Assembly (NCBI GenBank): GCA_022493055.1
Contig: CP092781.1
Span: 496,001-560,000, forward strand
Direction: 5' to 3'
DNA length: 64,000 nt
DNA from: Staphylococcus roterodami
Lineage (GTDB): Bacteria > Bacillota > Bacilli > Staphylococcales > Staphylococcaceae
This document shows, in pieces, positions 50,310 through 59,325 of the stretch. How positions within the stretch are numbered: position 1 is the first letter of the stretch; each line of letters opens with the position of its first letter. The position numbers were made by a program, and so were the translations under genes. The notes below the pieces were generated by a model. The model saw only the letters and a list, made by a program, of their open reading frames with translations, was not told the DNA's origin and did not search any database.

Positions 50310-50879
50310 TTGGAAAGATATGTATCGGCGCACAATAATGTTGGAAAAGTCAGCAATATAGTTGACGAAAATGAATTTGAAAAGCTAATTACGAATTTGA
50401 AACCAATAATCATTCGACGTATGAAAAGATTTGGATTTCAACACCATGATTTGGAAGATTTATATCAAGAAATACTTATAAAGATATATAGAGCAACTAA
50501 AACATTTGATTTTAATGGTGAACAACCATTTGTGAATTATGTTCAATGTTTAATCACTTCAGTTAAATACGATTATTTAAGGAAGTGTTTAGCATCTTCT
50601 AAAAGAATGGATAACTTAGTAAATGAATATAAAGTTATATATCCATGTGCATTAAATCATCATGACATTGAAAGAAATTATTTAAATAAACTGACTGTCT
50701 CAGAGTTGATTTATCAGTTTAAACATTTAAGTGTATTTGAAAAGGAAGTAATGTATTTTATATGCGAACAATATAAGCCAAGAGAGATTGCCCGATTGAT
50801 GAATGTTAAAGAAAAAACTATTTATAATGCAATTCAACGTTGTAAAAGTAAAATAAGACAGCATTTTAAAATGATTTGA
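50310..50879 (+). CDS. sigH: alternative sigma factor SigH (competence)
   Basis: This 189-residue sigma-70-family protein has region 2 (D-L-Y-Q-E-I-L-I-K-I-Y-R-A, about 49-75) and a region 4 helix-turn-helix (P-R-E-I-A-R-L-M-N-V-K-E-K-T-I-Y-N-A). In S. aureus SigH is normally cryptic; when expressed it turns on comG and comE competence genes and affects prophage integrases. The start is TTG right after the inverted repeat. The combination of poor start codon and sequestered ribosome binding site predicts very low translation. Length equals the known S. aureus protein. Confidence 0.93.
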   Translation: MERYVSAHNNVGKVSNIVDENEFEKLITNLKPIIIRRMKRFGFQHHDLEDLYQEILIKIYRATKTFDFNGEQPFVNYVQCLITSVKYDYLRKCLASSKRMDNLVNEYKVIYPCALNHHDIERNYLNKLTVSELIYQFKHLSVFEKEVMYFICEQYKPREIARLMNVKEKTIYNAIQRCKSKIRQHFKMI

Positions 50880-50930
50880 GATTCATTACAGTAATAGGGT
50901 TAAATAAGCATGTGATACTTCTTGGATAGT

Positions 50931-50960
50931 TTGACATTTGTTATAAATTTTATGTATAGT
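50931..50960 (+). promoter_or_regulatory. promoter of rpmG-secE-nusG
   Basis: A perfect TTGACA at 50931-50936 and TATAGT at 50955-50960 are 18 bp apart, about 35 bp before rpmG. Confidence 0.8.
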
Positions 50961-50994
50961 ATACTGGTATTATAATGAATAAAGGTGAAGTATT

Positions 50995-51138
50995 GTGAGA
51001 AAAATACCTTTAAATTGTGAGGTTTGTGGCAATAGAAATTACAATGTTCCTAAGCAAGAAGGCTCGGCAACAAGATTAACTTTAAAGAAATATTGTCCGA
51101 AATGTAACACGCACACAATTCATAAAGAATCGAAATAA
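50995..51138 (+). CDS. rpmG: 50S ribosomal protein L33 (small paralogue)
   Basis: This 47-residue protein reads [16 protein letters not shown] and ends H-T-I-H-K-E-S-K. It keeps two C-x-x-C zinc pairs (C8/C11 and C34/C37), so it is the zinc-binding form of L33. The GTG start follows AAAGGTGAAG. It precedes secE as in most bacteria. It is short and easily missed; staphylococci carry more than one rpmG. Confidence 0.93.
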
Positions 51139-51193
51139 ATACATTCAAAATAATACTTTGAAAATATGTTCAAAGGATTTGGAGGTTGAACAG

Positions 51194-51376
51194 ATGGCTA
51201 AAAAAGAAAGTTTCTTTAAAGGCGTTAAGTCTGAAATGGAAAAAACAAGTTGGCCGACGAAAGAAGAGCTATTTAAATATACTGTAATTGTAGTCTCTAC
51301 TGTTATATTCTTCTTAGTCTTTTTCTATGCCTTAGATTTAGGAATTACAGCATTGAAAAATTTATTATTTGGTTAG
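51194..51376 (+). CDS. secE: preprotein translocase subunit SecE
   Basis: This 60-residue single-span SecE clamps SecY in the secretion channel. An amphipathic segment ([16 protein letters not shown]) precedes one transmembrane helix at about 28-52. The conserved W-P-T motif is present. ATG 51194 follows GGAGG; the longer in-frame extension from 51158 has no ribosome binding site. Confidence 0.96.
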
Positions 51377-51388
51377 AGGAGTGAAGAC

Positions 51389-51937
51389 ATGTCTGAAGAA
51401 GTTGGCGCAAAGCGTTGGTATGCAGTGCATACATATTCTGGATATGAAAACAAAGTTAAAAAGAATTTAGAAAAAAGAGTAGAATCTATGAATATGACTG
51501 AACAAATCTTTAGAGTAGTCATACCGGAAGAAGAAGAAACTCAAGTAAAAGATGGTAAAGCTAAAACAACGGTTAAGAAGACATTTCCTGGCTATGTTTT
51601 AGTGGAATTAATAATGACGGACGAATCTTGGTATGTAGTTAGAAATACGCCAGGTGTTACTGGGTTTGTTGGATCTGCTGGTGCAGGATCAAAACCAAAT
51701 CCATTATTGCCAGATGAAGTACGTTTTATTCTAAAACAAATGGGACTTAAAGAAAAAACAATCGATGTAGAACTCGAAGTTGGTGAACAAGTCCGTATTA
51801 AATCTGGTCCGTTTGCAAATCAAGTTGGTGAAGTTCAAGAAATTGAAACAGATAAGTTTAAGTTAACAGTTTTAGTAGATATGTTTGGACGTGAAACACC
51901 AGTTGAAGTTGAATTTGACCAAATTGAAAAGCTTTAA
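51389..51937 (+). CDS. nusG: transcription termination/antitermination factor NusG
   Basis: This 182-residue NusG has an N-terminal NGN domain (K-R-W-Y-A-V-H-T-Y-S-G-Y-E-N, residues 9-22, and F-P-G-Y-V-L-V) that binds the RNA polymerase clamp, and a C-terminal KOW domain (about 128-180, V-R-I-K-S-G-P-F-A-N-Q-V-G) that contacts ribosomal S10 or Rho. It follows secE by 12 bp behind GAGGAG, the near-universal secE-nusG pair. Confidence 0.98.
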   Translation: MSEEVGAKRWYAVHTYSGYENKVKKNLEKRVESMNMTEQIFRVVIPEEEETQVKDGKAKTTVKKTFPGYVLVELIMTDESWYVVRNTPGVTGFVGSAGAGSKPNPLLPDEVRFILKQMGLKEKTIDVELEVGEQVRIKSGPFANQVGEVQEIETDKFKLTVLVDMFGRETPVEVEFDQIEKL

Positions 51938-51982
51938 TTTAATATTAAAGTAATTAAACTAACCAAAAGATAAAAAAGAGTA

Positions 51983-52012
51983 TTGATTTTTTAATTAGAA
52001 AAGTGTTAAAAT
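51983..52012 (+). promoter_or_regulatory. promoter of rplKA
   Basis: TTGATT at 51983-51988 and TAAAAT at 52007-52012, 18 bp apart. The predicted start near 52019 coincides with the first helix of the rplK leader. Confidence 0.65.
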
Positions 52013-52014
52013 TA

Positions 52015-52092
52015 TGTGGTCGCGCTTTTAGAGCGCCCATTTCGTCACGAAATGTTAAGAGTGGGAGGGCAAAACTGAGCCCTGTGACCACA
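52015..52092 (+). promoter_or_regulatory. structured leader of rplK, probable L1 autoregulation site
   Basis: TGTGGTC (52015-52021) pairs with GACCACA (52086-52092), closing a multi-branched structure. Inner hairpins are GCGCT..AGCGC, ATTTCGT-C-ACGAAAT (52039-52053) and GGGC..GCCC. The segment GTGGGAGGGC at 52061-52070 resembles the L1-binding GTGGGA element of 23S rRNA. L1 repression through the L11 leader is known in other bacteria; here it is an inference from structure and motif. Confidence 0.7.
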
Positions 52093-52117
52093 TCACGATA
52101 TCAAGGAGGTGCACATC

Positions 52118-52540
52118 GTGGCTAAAAAAGTAGATAAAGTTGTTAAATTACAAATTCCTGCAGGTAAAGCGAATCCAGCACCACCAGTTGGTCCAGCATT
52201 AGGTCAAGCAGGTGTGAACATCATGGGATTCTGTAAAGAGTTCAATGCACGTACTCAAGATCAAGCAGGTTTAATTATTCCGGTAGAAATCAGTGTTTAT
52301 GAAGATCGTTCATTTACATTCATTACAAAAACTCCACCGGCTCCAGTATTACTTAAAAAAGCAGCTGGTATTGAAAAAGGTTCTGGTGAACCAAACAAAA
52401 CTAAAGTTGCTACAGTAACTAAAGATCAAGTACGCGAAATTGCTAACAGCAAAATGCAAGACTTAAACGCTGCAGACGAAGAAGCAGCTATGCGTATTAT
52501 CGAAGGTACTGCACGTAGTATGGGTATCGTTGTAGAATAA
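52118..52540 (+). CDS. rplK: 50S ribosomal protein L11
   Basis: This 140-residue L11 forms the GTPase-associated centre with 23S rRNA helices 43-44 and is needed for the stringent response via Rel. The N-terminal [20 protein letters not shown] motif is intact (thiopeptide-binding prolines present). The start is GTG 52118, with AAGGAGGTG at 52103-52111. It lies in the rplK-rplA unit behind a structured leader. Confidence 0.98.
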
Positions 52541-52581
52541 TAATTCGAATATTAAATTTGATTAAAAGATTTAAACGATGA

Positions 52582-52701
52582 AGCAGATAACAGAGATAAT
52601 AATGATGAATTATAAATATAATCTGTATGACTAGATTAATGATTGATTTATTCATAAGATTAGTTCTTCTGTTGTCTGCTCTTAACTTGCATCAAGCAAG
52701 T
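52582..52701 (+). other. large hairpins in the rplK-rplA spacer
   Basis: AGCAGATAACAGA (52582-52594) pairs with TCTGTTGTCTGCT (52668-52680), enclosing a smaller TAATCT/AGATTA stem. A second perfect hairpin ACTTGC-ATCAA-GCAAGT follows at 52685-52701, and then GTGGGAGG at 52705. No T run follows, so this is not a simple terminator; an RNase site or L1 control element is possible. Confidence 0.6.
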
Positions 52702-52747
52702 AATGTGGGAGGAAATTCCGCTAAAACCACTAAAGGAGGAACTATAA

Positions 52748-53440
52748 ATGGCTAAAAAAGGTAAAAAGTATCAAGAAGCAGCTAGTAAAGTTGACCGTAC
52801 TCAGCACTACAGTGTTGAAGAAGCAATTAAATTAGCTAAAGAAACAAGCATTGCTAACTTTGACGCTTCTGTTGAAGTTGCATTCCGTTTAGGAATTGAT
52901 ACACGTAAAAATGACCAACAAATCCGTGGTGCAGTAGTACTACCTAACGGAACTGGTAAATCACAAAGTGTATTAGTATTCGCTAAAGGCGATAAAATTG
53001 CTGAAGCTGAGGCAGCAGGTGCTGACTATGTAGGTGAAGCAGAATACGTTCAAAAAATCCAACAAGGTTGGTTTGACTTCGATGTAGTTGTTGCTACACC
53101 AGATATGATGGGTGAAGTTGGTAAATTAGGTCGTGTATTAGGACCTAAAGGTTTAATGCCAAACCCTAAAACTGGAACTGTAACAATGGATGTTAAAAAA
53201 GCTGTTGAAGAAATCAAAGCTGGTAAAGTAGAATACCGTGCTGAAAAAGCTGGTATCGTACATGCATCAATTGGTAAAGTTTCATTCACTGATGAACAAT
53301 TAATCGAAAACTTCAATACTTTACAAGATGTATTAGCTAAAGCTAAACCATCATCTGCTAAAGGTACTTACTTCAAATCTGTTGCTGTAACTACAACAAT
53401 GGGTCCTGGAGTTAAAATTGATACTGCAAGTTTCAAATAA
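52748..53440 (+). CDS. rplA: 50S ribosomal protein L1
   Basis: This 230-residue L1 binds the mobile L1 stalk of 23S rRNA and, in many bacteria, represses its own operon. The signature [18 protein letters not shown] is at about 125-142. ATG follows AAAGGAGGA. The 207-bp gap to rplK is unusually long for this gene pair and holds strong RNA structures. Confidence 0.98.
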   Translation: MAKKGKKYQEAASKVDRTQHYSVEEAIKLAKETSIANFDASVEVAFRLGIDTRKNDQQIRGAVVLPNGTGKSQSVLVFAKGDKIAEAEAAGADYVGEAEYVQKIQQGWFDFDVVVATPDMMGEVGKLGRVLGPKGLMPNPKTGTVTMDVKKAVEEIKAGKVEYRAEKAGIVHASIGKVSFTDEQLIENFNTLQDVLAKAKPSSAKGTYFKSVAVTTTMGPGVKIDTASFK

Positions 53441-53458
53441 TAAATGATATAAATGATT

Positions 53459-53488
53459 ACAGGCTGAAAGAATTTACTTTCAGTCTGT
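53459..53488 (+). other. hairpin after rplA
   Basis: ACAGGCTGAAAG pairs with CTTTCAGTCTGT around AATTTA. A-rich, not T-rich, sequence follows, so it is more likely a 3' stabilising or weak termination hairpin. Confidence 0.6.
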
Positions 53489-53497
53489 AAAAATATA

Positions 53498-53526
53498 TTG
53501 ACAATGAGTGGTTTACAAGTTATATT
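53498..53526 (+). promoter_or_regulatory. promoter of rplJL
   Basis: A perfect TTGACA at 53498-53503 and TATATT at 53521-53526 are 17 bp apart. Confidence 0.85.
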
Positions 53527-53534
53527 ACTTATTG

Positions 53535-53667
53535 TGATTATTTTACCTAAGACAGTAGGAGTTATTTTTTAACTTAAAATTTATCCTACCGAGGCTAAAA
53601 TTGACTTGAACGTGATGATTAATGATCTTTCAAGCACTTTTTGCCGTGGGTAGAAAGTGCTTTTTTT
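53535..53667 (+). promoter_or_regulatory. L10(L12)4-binding leader with attenuator terminator
   Basis: The leader has GACAGTAGGAG at 53551-53561 facing TCCTACCGAGGC at 53584-53595, the typical L10-leader kink-turn helix. It ends in a strong terminator (AAGCACTTT with AAAGTGCTT, 53632-53660, then T7) before the rplJ ribosome binding site. Binding of the L10-L12 complex is expected to favour termination, giving feedback control. Confidence 0.88.
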
Positions 53668-53712
53668 ATTAAATTTAAAAAAAGCACCAAAAATTTAAAT
53701 GGAGGTGTCTGA

Positions 53713-54213
53713 ATGTCTGCTATCATTGAAGCTAAAAAACAATTAGTTGATGAAATCGCTGAGGTACTATCAAATTCAGTTTCTACAGTAATCGTTGACT
53801 ATCGTGGATTAACAGTAGCTGAAGTTACTGACTTACGTTCACAATTACGTGAAGCTGGTGTTGAGTATAAAGTATACAAAAACACTATGGTACGTCGTGC
53901 AGCTGAAAAAGCTGGTATCGAAGGCTTAGATGAATTCTTAACAGGTCCTACTGCTATTGCAACTTCAAGTGAAGATGCTGTAGCTGCAGCGAAAGTAATT
54001 TCTGGATTTGCTAAAGATCATGAAGCGTTAGAAATTAAATCAGGCGTTATGGAAGGCAATGTTATTACAGCAGAAGAAGTTAAGACTGTTGGTTCATTAC
54101 CTTCACACGATGGTCTTGTATCTATGCTTTTATCAGTATTACAAGCTCCTGTACGCAACTTCGCTTATGCGGTTAAAGCTATTGGAGAACAAAAAGAAGA
54201 AAACGCTGAATAA
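53713..54213 (+). CDS. rplJ: 50S ribosomal protein L10
   Basis: This 166-residue L10 forms the base of the ribosomal stalk, holding L7/L12 dimers through its C-terminal helix. The N-terminal globular domain includes [10 protein letters not shown] and [11 protein letters not shown] follows GGAGGTG. It is cotranscribed with rplL and controlled by the attenuating leader. Confidence 0.98.
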   Translation: MSAIIEAKKQLVDEIAEVLSNSVSTVIVDYRGLTVAEVTDLRSQLREAGVEYKVYKNTMVRRAAEKAGIEGLDEFLTGPTAIATSSEDAVAAAKVISGFAKDHEALEIKSGVMEGNVITAEEVKTVGSLPSHDGLVSMLLSVLQAPVRNFAYAVKAIGEQKEENAE

Positions 54214-54255
54214 TTTTTAGCGTAAAAAAATTAAAAATAATGGAGGAATTATAAA

Positions 54256-54624
54256 ATGGCTAATCATGAACAAATCATTGAAGCGATTAAAGAAATGTCA
54301 GTATTAGAATTAAACGACTTAGTAAAAGCAATTGAAGAAGAATTTGGTGTAACTGCAGCTGCTCCAGTAGCAGTAGCAGGTGCAGCTGGTGGCGCTGACG
54401 CTGCAGCAGAAAAAACTGAATTTGACGTTGAGTTAACTTCAGCTGGTTCATCTAAAATCAAAGTTGTTAAAGCTGTTAAAGAAGCAACTGGTTTAGGATT
54501 AAAAGATGCTAAAGAATTAGTAGACGGAGCTCCTAAAGTAATCAAAGAAGCTTTACCTAAAGAAGAAGCTGAAAAACTTAAAGAACAATTAGAAGAAGTT
54601 GGAGCTACTGTAGAATTAAAATAA
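54256..54624 (+). CDS. rplL: 50S ribosomal protein L7/L12
   Basis: This 122-residue stalk protein recruits translational GTPases. It has an N-terminal dimerisation helix region (1-35), an alanine/glycine-rich hinge (about 36-55) and a C-terminal domain with [14 protein letters not shown] follows TGGAGGA. Needed at higher copy than L10; rplL has its own strong ribosome binding site 42 bp after rplJ. Confidence 0.98.
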
Positions 54625-54660
54625 TTCTAGTATCTTAAACTTAATAGTCAAAGTTTTATA

Positions 54661-54688
54661 ACAATCATAGCCATATATGGATGATTGT
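54661..54688 (+). other. perfect hairpin after rplL
   Basis: ACAATCAT pairs with ATGATTGT, enclosing the palindrome CCATATATGG. No T run follows. It may partly terminate or stabilise the rplJL mRNA. Confidence 0.5.
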
Positions 54689-54715
54689 TGTAATGAAATG
54701 ATTCTTTGAGAAGTT

Positions 54716-54747
54716 AAAACCCCGTTATTTTGATAACGGGGTTTTAT
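54716..54747 (+). terminator. intrinsic terminator after rplL
   Basis: AAAACCCCGTTAT-TTTG-ATAACGGGGTTTT, a perfect 13-bp stem with T-rich 3' side; the A run on the left lets it act on both strands. Confidence 0.9.
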
Positions 54748-54812
54748 TCATGTAAACACATAACATAATGTTATAATAATGACGAGTTACAAAATGAAGA
54801 TGAGGTGGAATA

Positions 54813-55421
54813 ATGAGTCATTACTATGATGAAGACCCAAGTGTAAGTAGCAATGAGCAACGAATTCAATATCAAGTGAATCAACATCTTATCCATTTAA
54901 TTACTGACAATGGCGTTTTTTCAAAAGATCGAGTGGACTACGGATCAGATGTTCTCATTCAAACTTTTTTAAAAGCACATCCACCTGGACCGAGTAAAAG
55001 AATAGCTGACGTTGGATGTGGATATGGTCCTATAGGTTTGATGATTGCAAAAGTATCTCCGCATCATACGATTACTATGCTAGATGTGAATCATAGAGCA
55101 CTTGCTTTAGTTGAGAAAAACAAAAAATTAAATGACATTGACAATGTAATTGTAAAAGAAAGCGATGCTTTATCTGCAGTAGAAAATGAAAGTTTAGATT
55201 TTGTATTGACTAATCCACCGATAAGGGCAGGTAAGAAAACCGTACATCGTATTTTCGAACAAGCATTTGACAAATTGGACGCAAATGGAGAATTATTTGT
55301 TGTTATACAGAAAAAGCAAGGAATGCCATCTGCAAAGAAAAAAATGGAAGTGCTTTTTGGAAATGTAGAAGTGCTGAATAAAGATAAAGGATATTATATT
55401 CTAAGAAGCATAAAAGCTTGA
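54813..55421 (+). CDS. RsmC-like class I SAM methyltransferase (YbxB family)
   Basis: This 202-residue methyltransferase has the SAM-binding motif D-V-G-C-G-Y-G-P-I-G at about 68-77, a second acidic motif M-L-D-V-N, and the catalytic N-P-P-I found in N2-guanine and N6-adenine methyltransferases. RsmC methylates G1207 of 16S rRNA; this shorter protein lacks the RsmC N-terminal domain, so the substrate is inferred. Its place between rplL and rpoB is conserved in Bacilli. ATG follows GAGGTGG. Confidence 0.85.
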   Translation: MSHYYDEDPSVSSNEQRIQYQVNQHLIHLITDNGVFSKDRVDYGSDVLIQTFLKAHPPGPSKRIADVGCGYGPIGLMIAKVSPHHTITMLDVNHRALALVEKNKKLNDIDNVIVKESDALSAVENESLDFVLTNPPIRAGKKTVHRIFEQAFDKLDANGELFVVIQKKQGMPSAKKKMEVLFGNVEVLNKDKGYYILRSIKA

Positions 55422-55527
55422 AATGAATTCGATATTCTGTTATAGTTATATAATGTAAAAATTTATGTTCAATAAGTGTGTACTTTTACGTTAAATAGAT
55501 AAGTTAATTAGGAATGAATATAGAATC

Positions 55528-55565
55528 GAAAATGGTGTCATCATTAGTGTTGCCGTTTTCTTTTT
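55528..55565 (+). terminator. terminator or attenuator before rpoB
   Basis: GAAAATGG pairs with CCGTTTTC (one G-T pair), followed by TTTTT. It lies about 70 bp before rpoB. Confidence 0.7.
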
Positions 55566-55635
55566 GTCTTTTTATTAATATGCTTATGTTATTTAACTAA
55601 AAGCGGATCACATAATTTTTGAGGGGTGAATCTGT

Positions 55636-58600
55636 TTGGCAGGTCAAGTTGTCCAATATGGAAGACATCGTAAACGTAGAAACTACGCGAGAATTTCAGA
55701 AGTATTAGAATTACCAAACTTAATAGAAATTCAAACTAAATCTTACGAGTGGTTCCTTAGAGAAGGTTTAATCGAAATGTTTAGAGACATTTCGCCAATT
55801 GAAGACTTTACTGGTAATTTATCATTAGAATTTGTGGATTACCGTTTAGGAGAACCAAAATATGATTTAGAAGAATCTAAAAACCGTGACGCTACTTATG
55901 CTGCACCTCTTCGTGTAAAAGTGCGTCTAATAATTAAAGAAACTGGTGAAGTTAAAGAACAAGAAGTTTTCATGGGTGATTTCCCATTAATGACTGATAC
56001 AGGTACGTTCGTAATCAATGGTGCTGAACGTGTAATCGTATCTCAATTAGTTCGTTCACCATCCGTTTATTTTAATGAAAAAATCGACAAAAATGGTCGC
56101 GAAAACTATGATGCAACTATTATTCCTAACCGTGGTGCATGGTTAGAATATGAAACAGACGCAAAAGATGTGGTTTATGTTCGTATCGATAGAACACGTA
56201 AATTACCTTTAACAGTATTATTACGTGCTTTAGGTTTTTCAAGTGATCAAGAAATTGTTGACCTTTTAGGTGACAATGAATATTTACGTAATACTTTAGA
56301 GAAAGATAGCACTGAAAACACAGAACAAGCGTTACTAGAAATCTATGAACGTTTGCGTCCAGGTGAACCACCAACGGTTGAAAATGCGAAGAGTCTATTG
56401 TATTCACGTTTCTTCGATCCAAAACGCTATGATTTAGCGAGTGTAGGTCGTTATAAAACAAACAAAAAATTACATTTAAAACATCGTTTATTCAATCAAA
56501 AATTAGCTGAGCCAATTGTTAATACTGAAACTGGTGAAATCGTTGTTGAAGAAGGTACGGTACTTGATCGTCGCAAACTAGATGAAATCATGGACGTTCT
56601 TGAAGCAAACGCAAACAGTGAAGTATTTGAATTACATGGTAGTGTCATTGATGAACCAGTTGAAATTCAATCTATCAAAGTTTATGTGCCTAATGATGAT
56701 GAAGGTCGCACTACAACAGTAATTGGTAATGCTTTCCCTGATTCAGAAGTTAAATGTATTACACCAGCAGATATTATTGCTTCAATGAGTTATTTCTTTA
56801 ACTTATTAAGTGGTATTGGATACACAGATGATATCGACCATTTAGGTAACCGTCGATTACGTTCAGTTGGGGAATTATTACAAAACCAATTCCGTATCGG
56901 TTTATCAAGAATGGAAAGAGTTGTACGTGAGAGAATGTCAATTCAAGACACAGAGTCTATCACACCTCAACAATTAATTAATATTCGTCCTGTAATTGCA
57001 TCTATTAAAGAGTTCTTTGGTAGCTCTCAATTATCACAATTCATGGACCAAGCTAACCCATTAGCTGAGTTAACGCACAAACGTCGTCTATCAGCTTTAG
57101 GACCGGGTGGTTTAACACGTGAACGTGCTCAAATGGAAGTACGTGACGTTCACTACTCTCACTATGGTCGTATGTGTCCAATCGAAACGCCTGAGGGACC
57201 AAACATTGGTTTAATTAACTCATTGTCTAGTTATGCCCGTGTAAATGAATTTGGATTCATTGAAACACCTTACCGTAAAGTAGATCTTGATACACACGCA
57301 ATCACAGATCAAATTGACTATTTAACAGCTGATGAAGAGGATAGCTATGTGGTAGCACAAGCGAACTCTAAATTAGATGAAAACGGTCGATTCATGGATG
57401 ATGAAGTAGTGTGTCGTTTCCGTGGTAACAATACAGTTATGGCTAAAGAAAAAATGGATTACATGGATGTATCACCTAAACAGGTAGTTTCAGCTGCGAC
57501 AGCATGTATTCCATTCTTAGAAAACGATGACTCTAACCGTGCATTGATGGGTGCGAACATGCAACGTCAAGCAGTACCTTTGATGAATCCAGAAGCGCCA
57601 TTTGTTGGTACTGGTATGGAACACGTTGCAGCACGTGACTCTGGTGCAGCTATTACAGCTAAGCATAGAGGTCGTGTTGAGCATGTGGAATCAAATGAAA
57701 TTCTTGTACGTCGTTTTGTTGAAGAAAATGGCATTGAACATGAAGGAGAATTAGATCGTTATCCATTAGCTAAATTTAAACGTTCAAACTCAGGTACATG
57801 TTACAACCAACGTCCAATCGTTGCAGTTGGAGATGTTGTTGAGTACAACGAAATCTTGGCAGATGGTCCATCTATGGAATTAGGTGAAATGGCATTAGGT
57901 AGAAACGTAGTTGTCGGTTTCATGACTTGGGATGGTTATAACTATGAGGATGCCGTAATCATGAGTGAAAGACTTGTGAAAGATGACGTTTATACATCTA
58001 TTCATATTGAAGAATATGAATCAGAAGCTCGTGACACTAAGTTAGGACCTGAAGAAATTACAAGGGATATTCCTAATGTTTCTGAAAGTGCACTTAAAAA
58101 CTTAGATGATCGTGGTATCGTTTATGTTGGTGCAGAAGTTAAAGATGGAGATATTTTAGTTGGTAAAGTAACGCCTAAAGGTGTGACTGAATTAACTGCT
58201 GAAGAAAGATTATTACATGCGATTTTTGGTGAAAAAGCACGCGAAGTTAGAGATACTTCATTACGTGTTCCTCACGGTGCTGGTGGTATCGTTCTTGATG
58301 TAAAAGTGTTTAATCGTGAAGAGGGTGATGATACTTTATCACCTGGTGTAAATCAATTAGTACGTGTATACATCGTTCAAAAACGTAAAATTCATGTTGG
58401 TGACAAAATGTGTGGTCGACATGGTAACAAGGGTGTAATCTCTAAGATTGTTCCTGAAGAAGACATGCCTTATTTACCAGATGGACGTCCGATTGATATC
58501 ATGTTAAACCCACTTGGTGTACCATCTCGTATGAATATCGGACAAGTATTAGAGTTGCACTTAGGTATGGCTGCTAAAAATCTTGGTATTCACGTTGCAT

Positions 58601-59187
58601 CACCTGTATTCGATGGTGCAAACGATGACGACGTATGGTCAACAATTGAAGAAGCTGGTATGGCTCGTGATGGTAAAACTGTACTTTATGATGGCCGTAC
58701 AGGTGAACCTTTCGATAACCGTATTTCAGTAGGTGTAATGTACATGTTGAAACTTGCGCACATGGTTGATGATAAATTACATGCGCGTTCAACAGGACCA
58801 TACTCACTAGTTACACAACAACCACTTGGTGGTAAAGCTCAATTCGGTGGACAACGTTTCGGTGAGATGGAGGTATGGGCACTTGAGGCATATGGTGCTG
58901 CATATACATTACAAGAAATCCTAACTTACAAATCTGATGATACAGTAGGTCGTGTGAAAACATACGAAGCTATTGTTAAAGGTGAAAACATCTCTAGACC
59001 AAGTGTTCCAGAGTCATTCCGAGTATTGATGAAAGAATTACAAAGTTTAGGATTAGATGTAAAAGTTATGGATGAGCAAGATAATGAAATCGAAATGACA
59101 GACGTTGACGACGATGATGTTGTAGAACGTAAAGTAGATTTACAACAAAATGATGCTCCTGAAACACAAAAAGAAGTTACTGATTAA
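55636..59187 (+). CDS. rpoB: DNA-directed RNA polymerase beta subunit
   Basis: This 1183-residue subunit forms, with beta', the RNA polymerase active centre. The rifampicin-binding region [20 protein letters not shown] is wild type, with S464, H481 and R484 all unchanged in S. aureus numbering, so no rpoB rifampicin-resistance mutation is present there. The C-terminal switch region and a D/E-rich tail are intact. The start codon is TTG behind GAGGGG. Only a handful of residues differ from S. aureus as I recall it. Confidence 0.99.
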   Translation: MAGQVVQYGRHRKRRNYARISEVLELPNLIEIQTKSYEWFLREGLIEMFRDISPIEDFTGNLSLEFVDYRLGEPKYDLEESKNRDATYAAPLRVKVRLIIKETGEVKEQEVFMGDFPLMTDTGTFVINGAERVIVSQLVRSPSVYFNEKIDKNGRENYDATIIPNRGAWLEYETDAKDVVYVRIDRTRKLPLTVLLRALGFSSDQEIVDLLGDNEYLRNTLEKDSTENTEQALLEIYERLRPGEPPTVENAKSLLYSRFFDPKRYDLASVGRYKTNKKLHLKHRLFNQKLAEPIVNTETGEIVVEEGTVLDRRKLDEIMDVLEANANSEVFELHGSVIDEPVEIQSIKVYVPNDDEGRTTTVIGNAFPDSEVKCITPADIIASMSYFFNLLSGIGYTDDIDHLGNRRLRSVGELLQNQFRIGLSRMERVVRERMSIQDTESITPQQLINIRPVIASIKEFFGSSQLSQFMDQANPLAELTHKRRLSALGPGGLTRERAQMEVRDVHYSHYGRMCPIETPEGPNIGLINSLSSYARVNEFGFIETPYRKVDLDTHAITDQIDYLTADEEDSYVVAQANSKLDENGRFMDDEVVCRFRGNNTVMAKEKMDYMDVSPKQVVSAATACIPFLENDDSNRALMGANMQRQAVPLMNPEAPFVGTGMEHVAARDSGAAITAKHRGRVEHVESNEILVRRFVEENGIEHEGELDRYPLAKFKRSNSGTCYNQRPIVAVGDVVEYNEILADGPSMELGEMALGRNVVVGFMTWDGYNYEDAVIMSERLVKDDVYTSIHIEEYESEARDTKLGPEEITRDIPNVSESALKNLDDRGIVYVGAEVKDGDILVGKVTPKGVTELTAEERLLHAIFGEKAREVRDTSLRVPHGAGGIVLDVKVFNREEGDDTLSPGVNQLVRVYIVQKRKIHVGDKMCGRHGNKGVISKIVPEEDMPYLPDGRPIDIMLNPLGVPSRMNIGQVLELHLGMAAKNLGIHVASPVFDGANDDDVWSTIEEAGMARDGKTVLYDGRTGEPFDNRISVGVMYMLKLAHMVDDKLHARSTGPYSLVTQQPLGGKAQFGGQRFGEMEVWALEAYGAAYTLQEILTYKSDDTVGRVKTYEAIVKGENISRPSVPESFRVLMKELQSLGLDVKVMDEQDNEIEMTDVDDDDVVERKVDLQQNDAPETQKEVTD

Positions 59188-59217
59188 TACGCAATTTACA
59201 AAATTCGGCAATAAAGA

Positions 59218-59253
59218 TACTAAACTGAATAAAATAAACGATTCAGTTTAGTA
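59218..59253 (+). other. perfect 13-bp hairpin between rpoB and rpoC
   Basis: TACTAAACTGAAT pairs with ATTCAGTTTAGTA around a ten-base A-rich loop, followed by CTTTAAG. It is a candidate RNase III site or weak attenuator balancing beta and beta' synthesis. It is not a standard terminator. Confidence 0.65.
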
Positions 59254-59325
59254 CTTTAAGCCATTTTAAATAAATGCAAATCAATCAAATAGCACAGCTA
59301 ATCTAAATTGAAGGAGGTAGGCTCC

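Noticed and set aside
57000-57120. Possible rifampicin-resistance changes in rpoB
   Set aside because: Codons for S464, H481 and R484 are wild type; no resistance substitution is seen in this segment.
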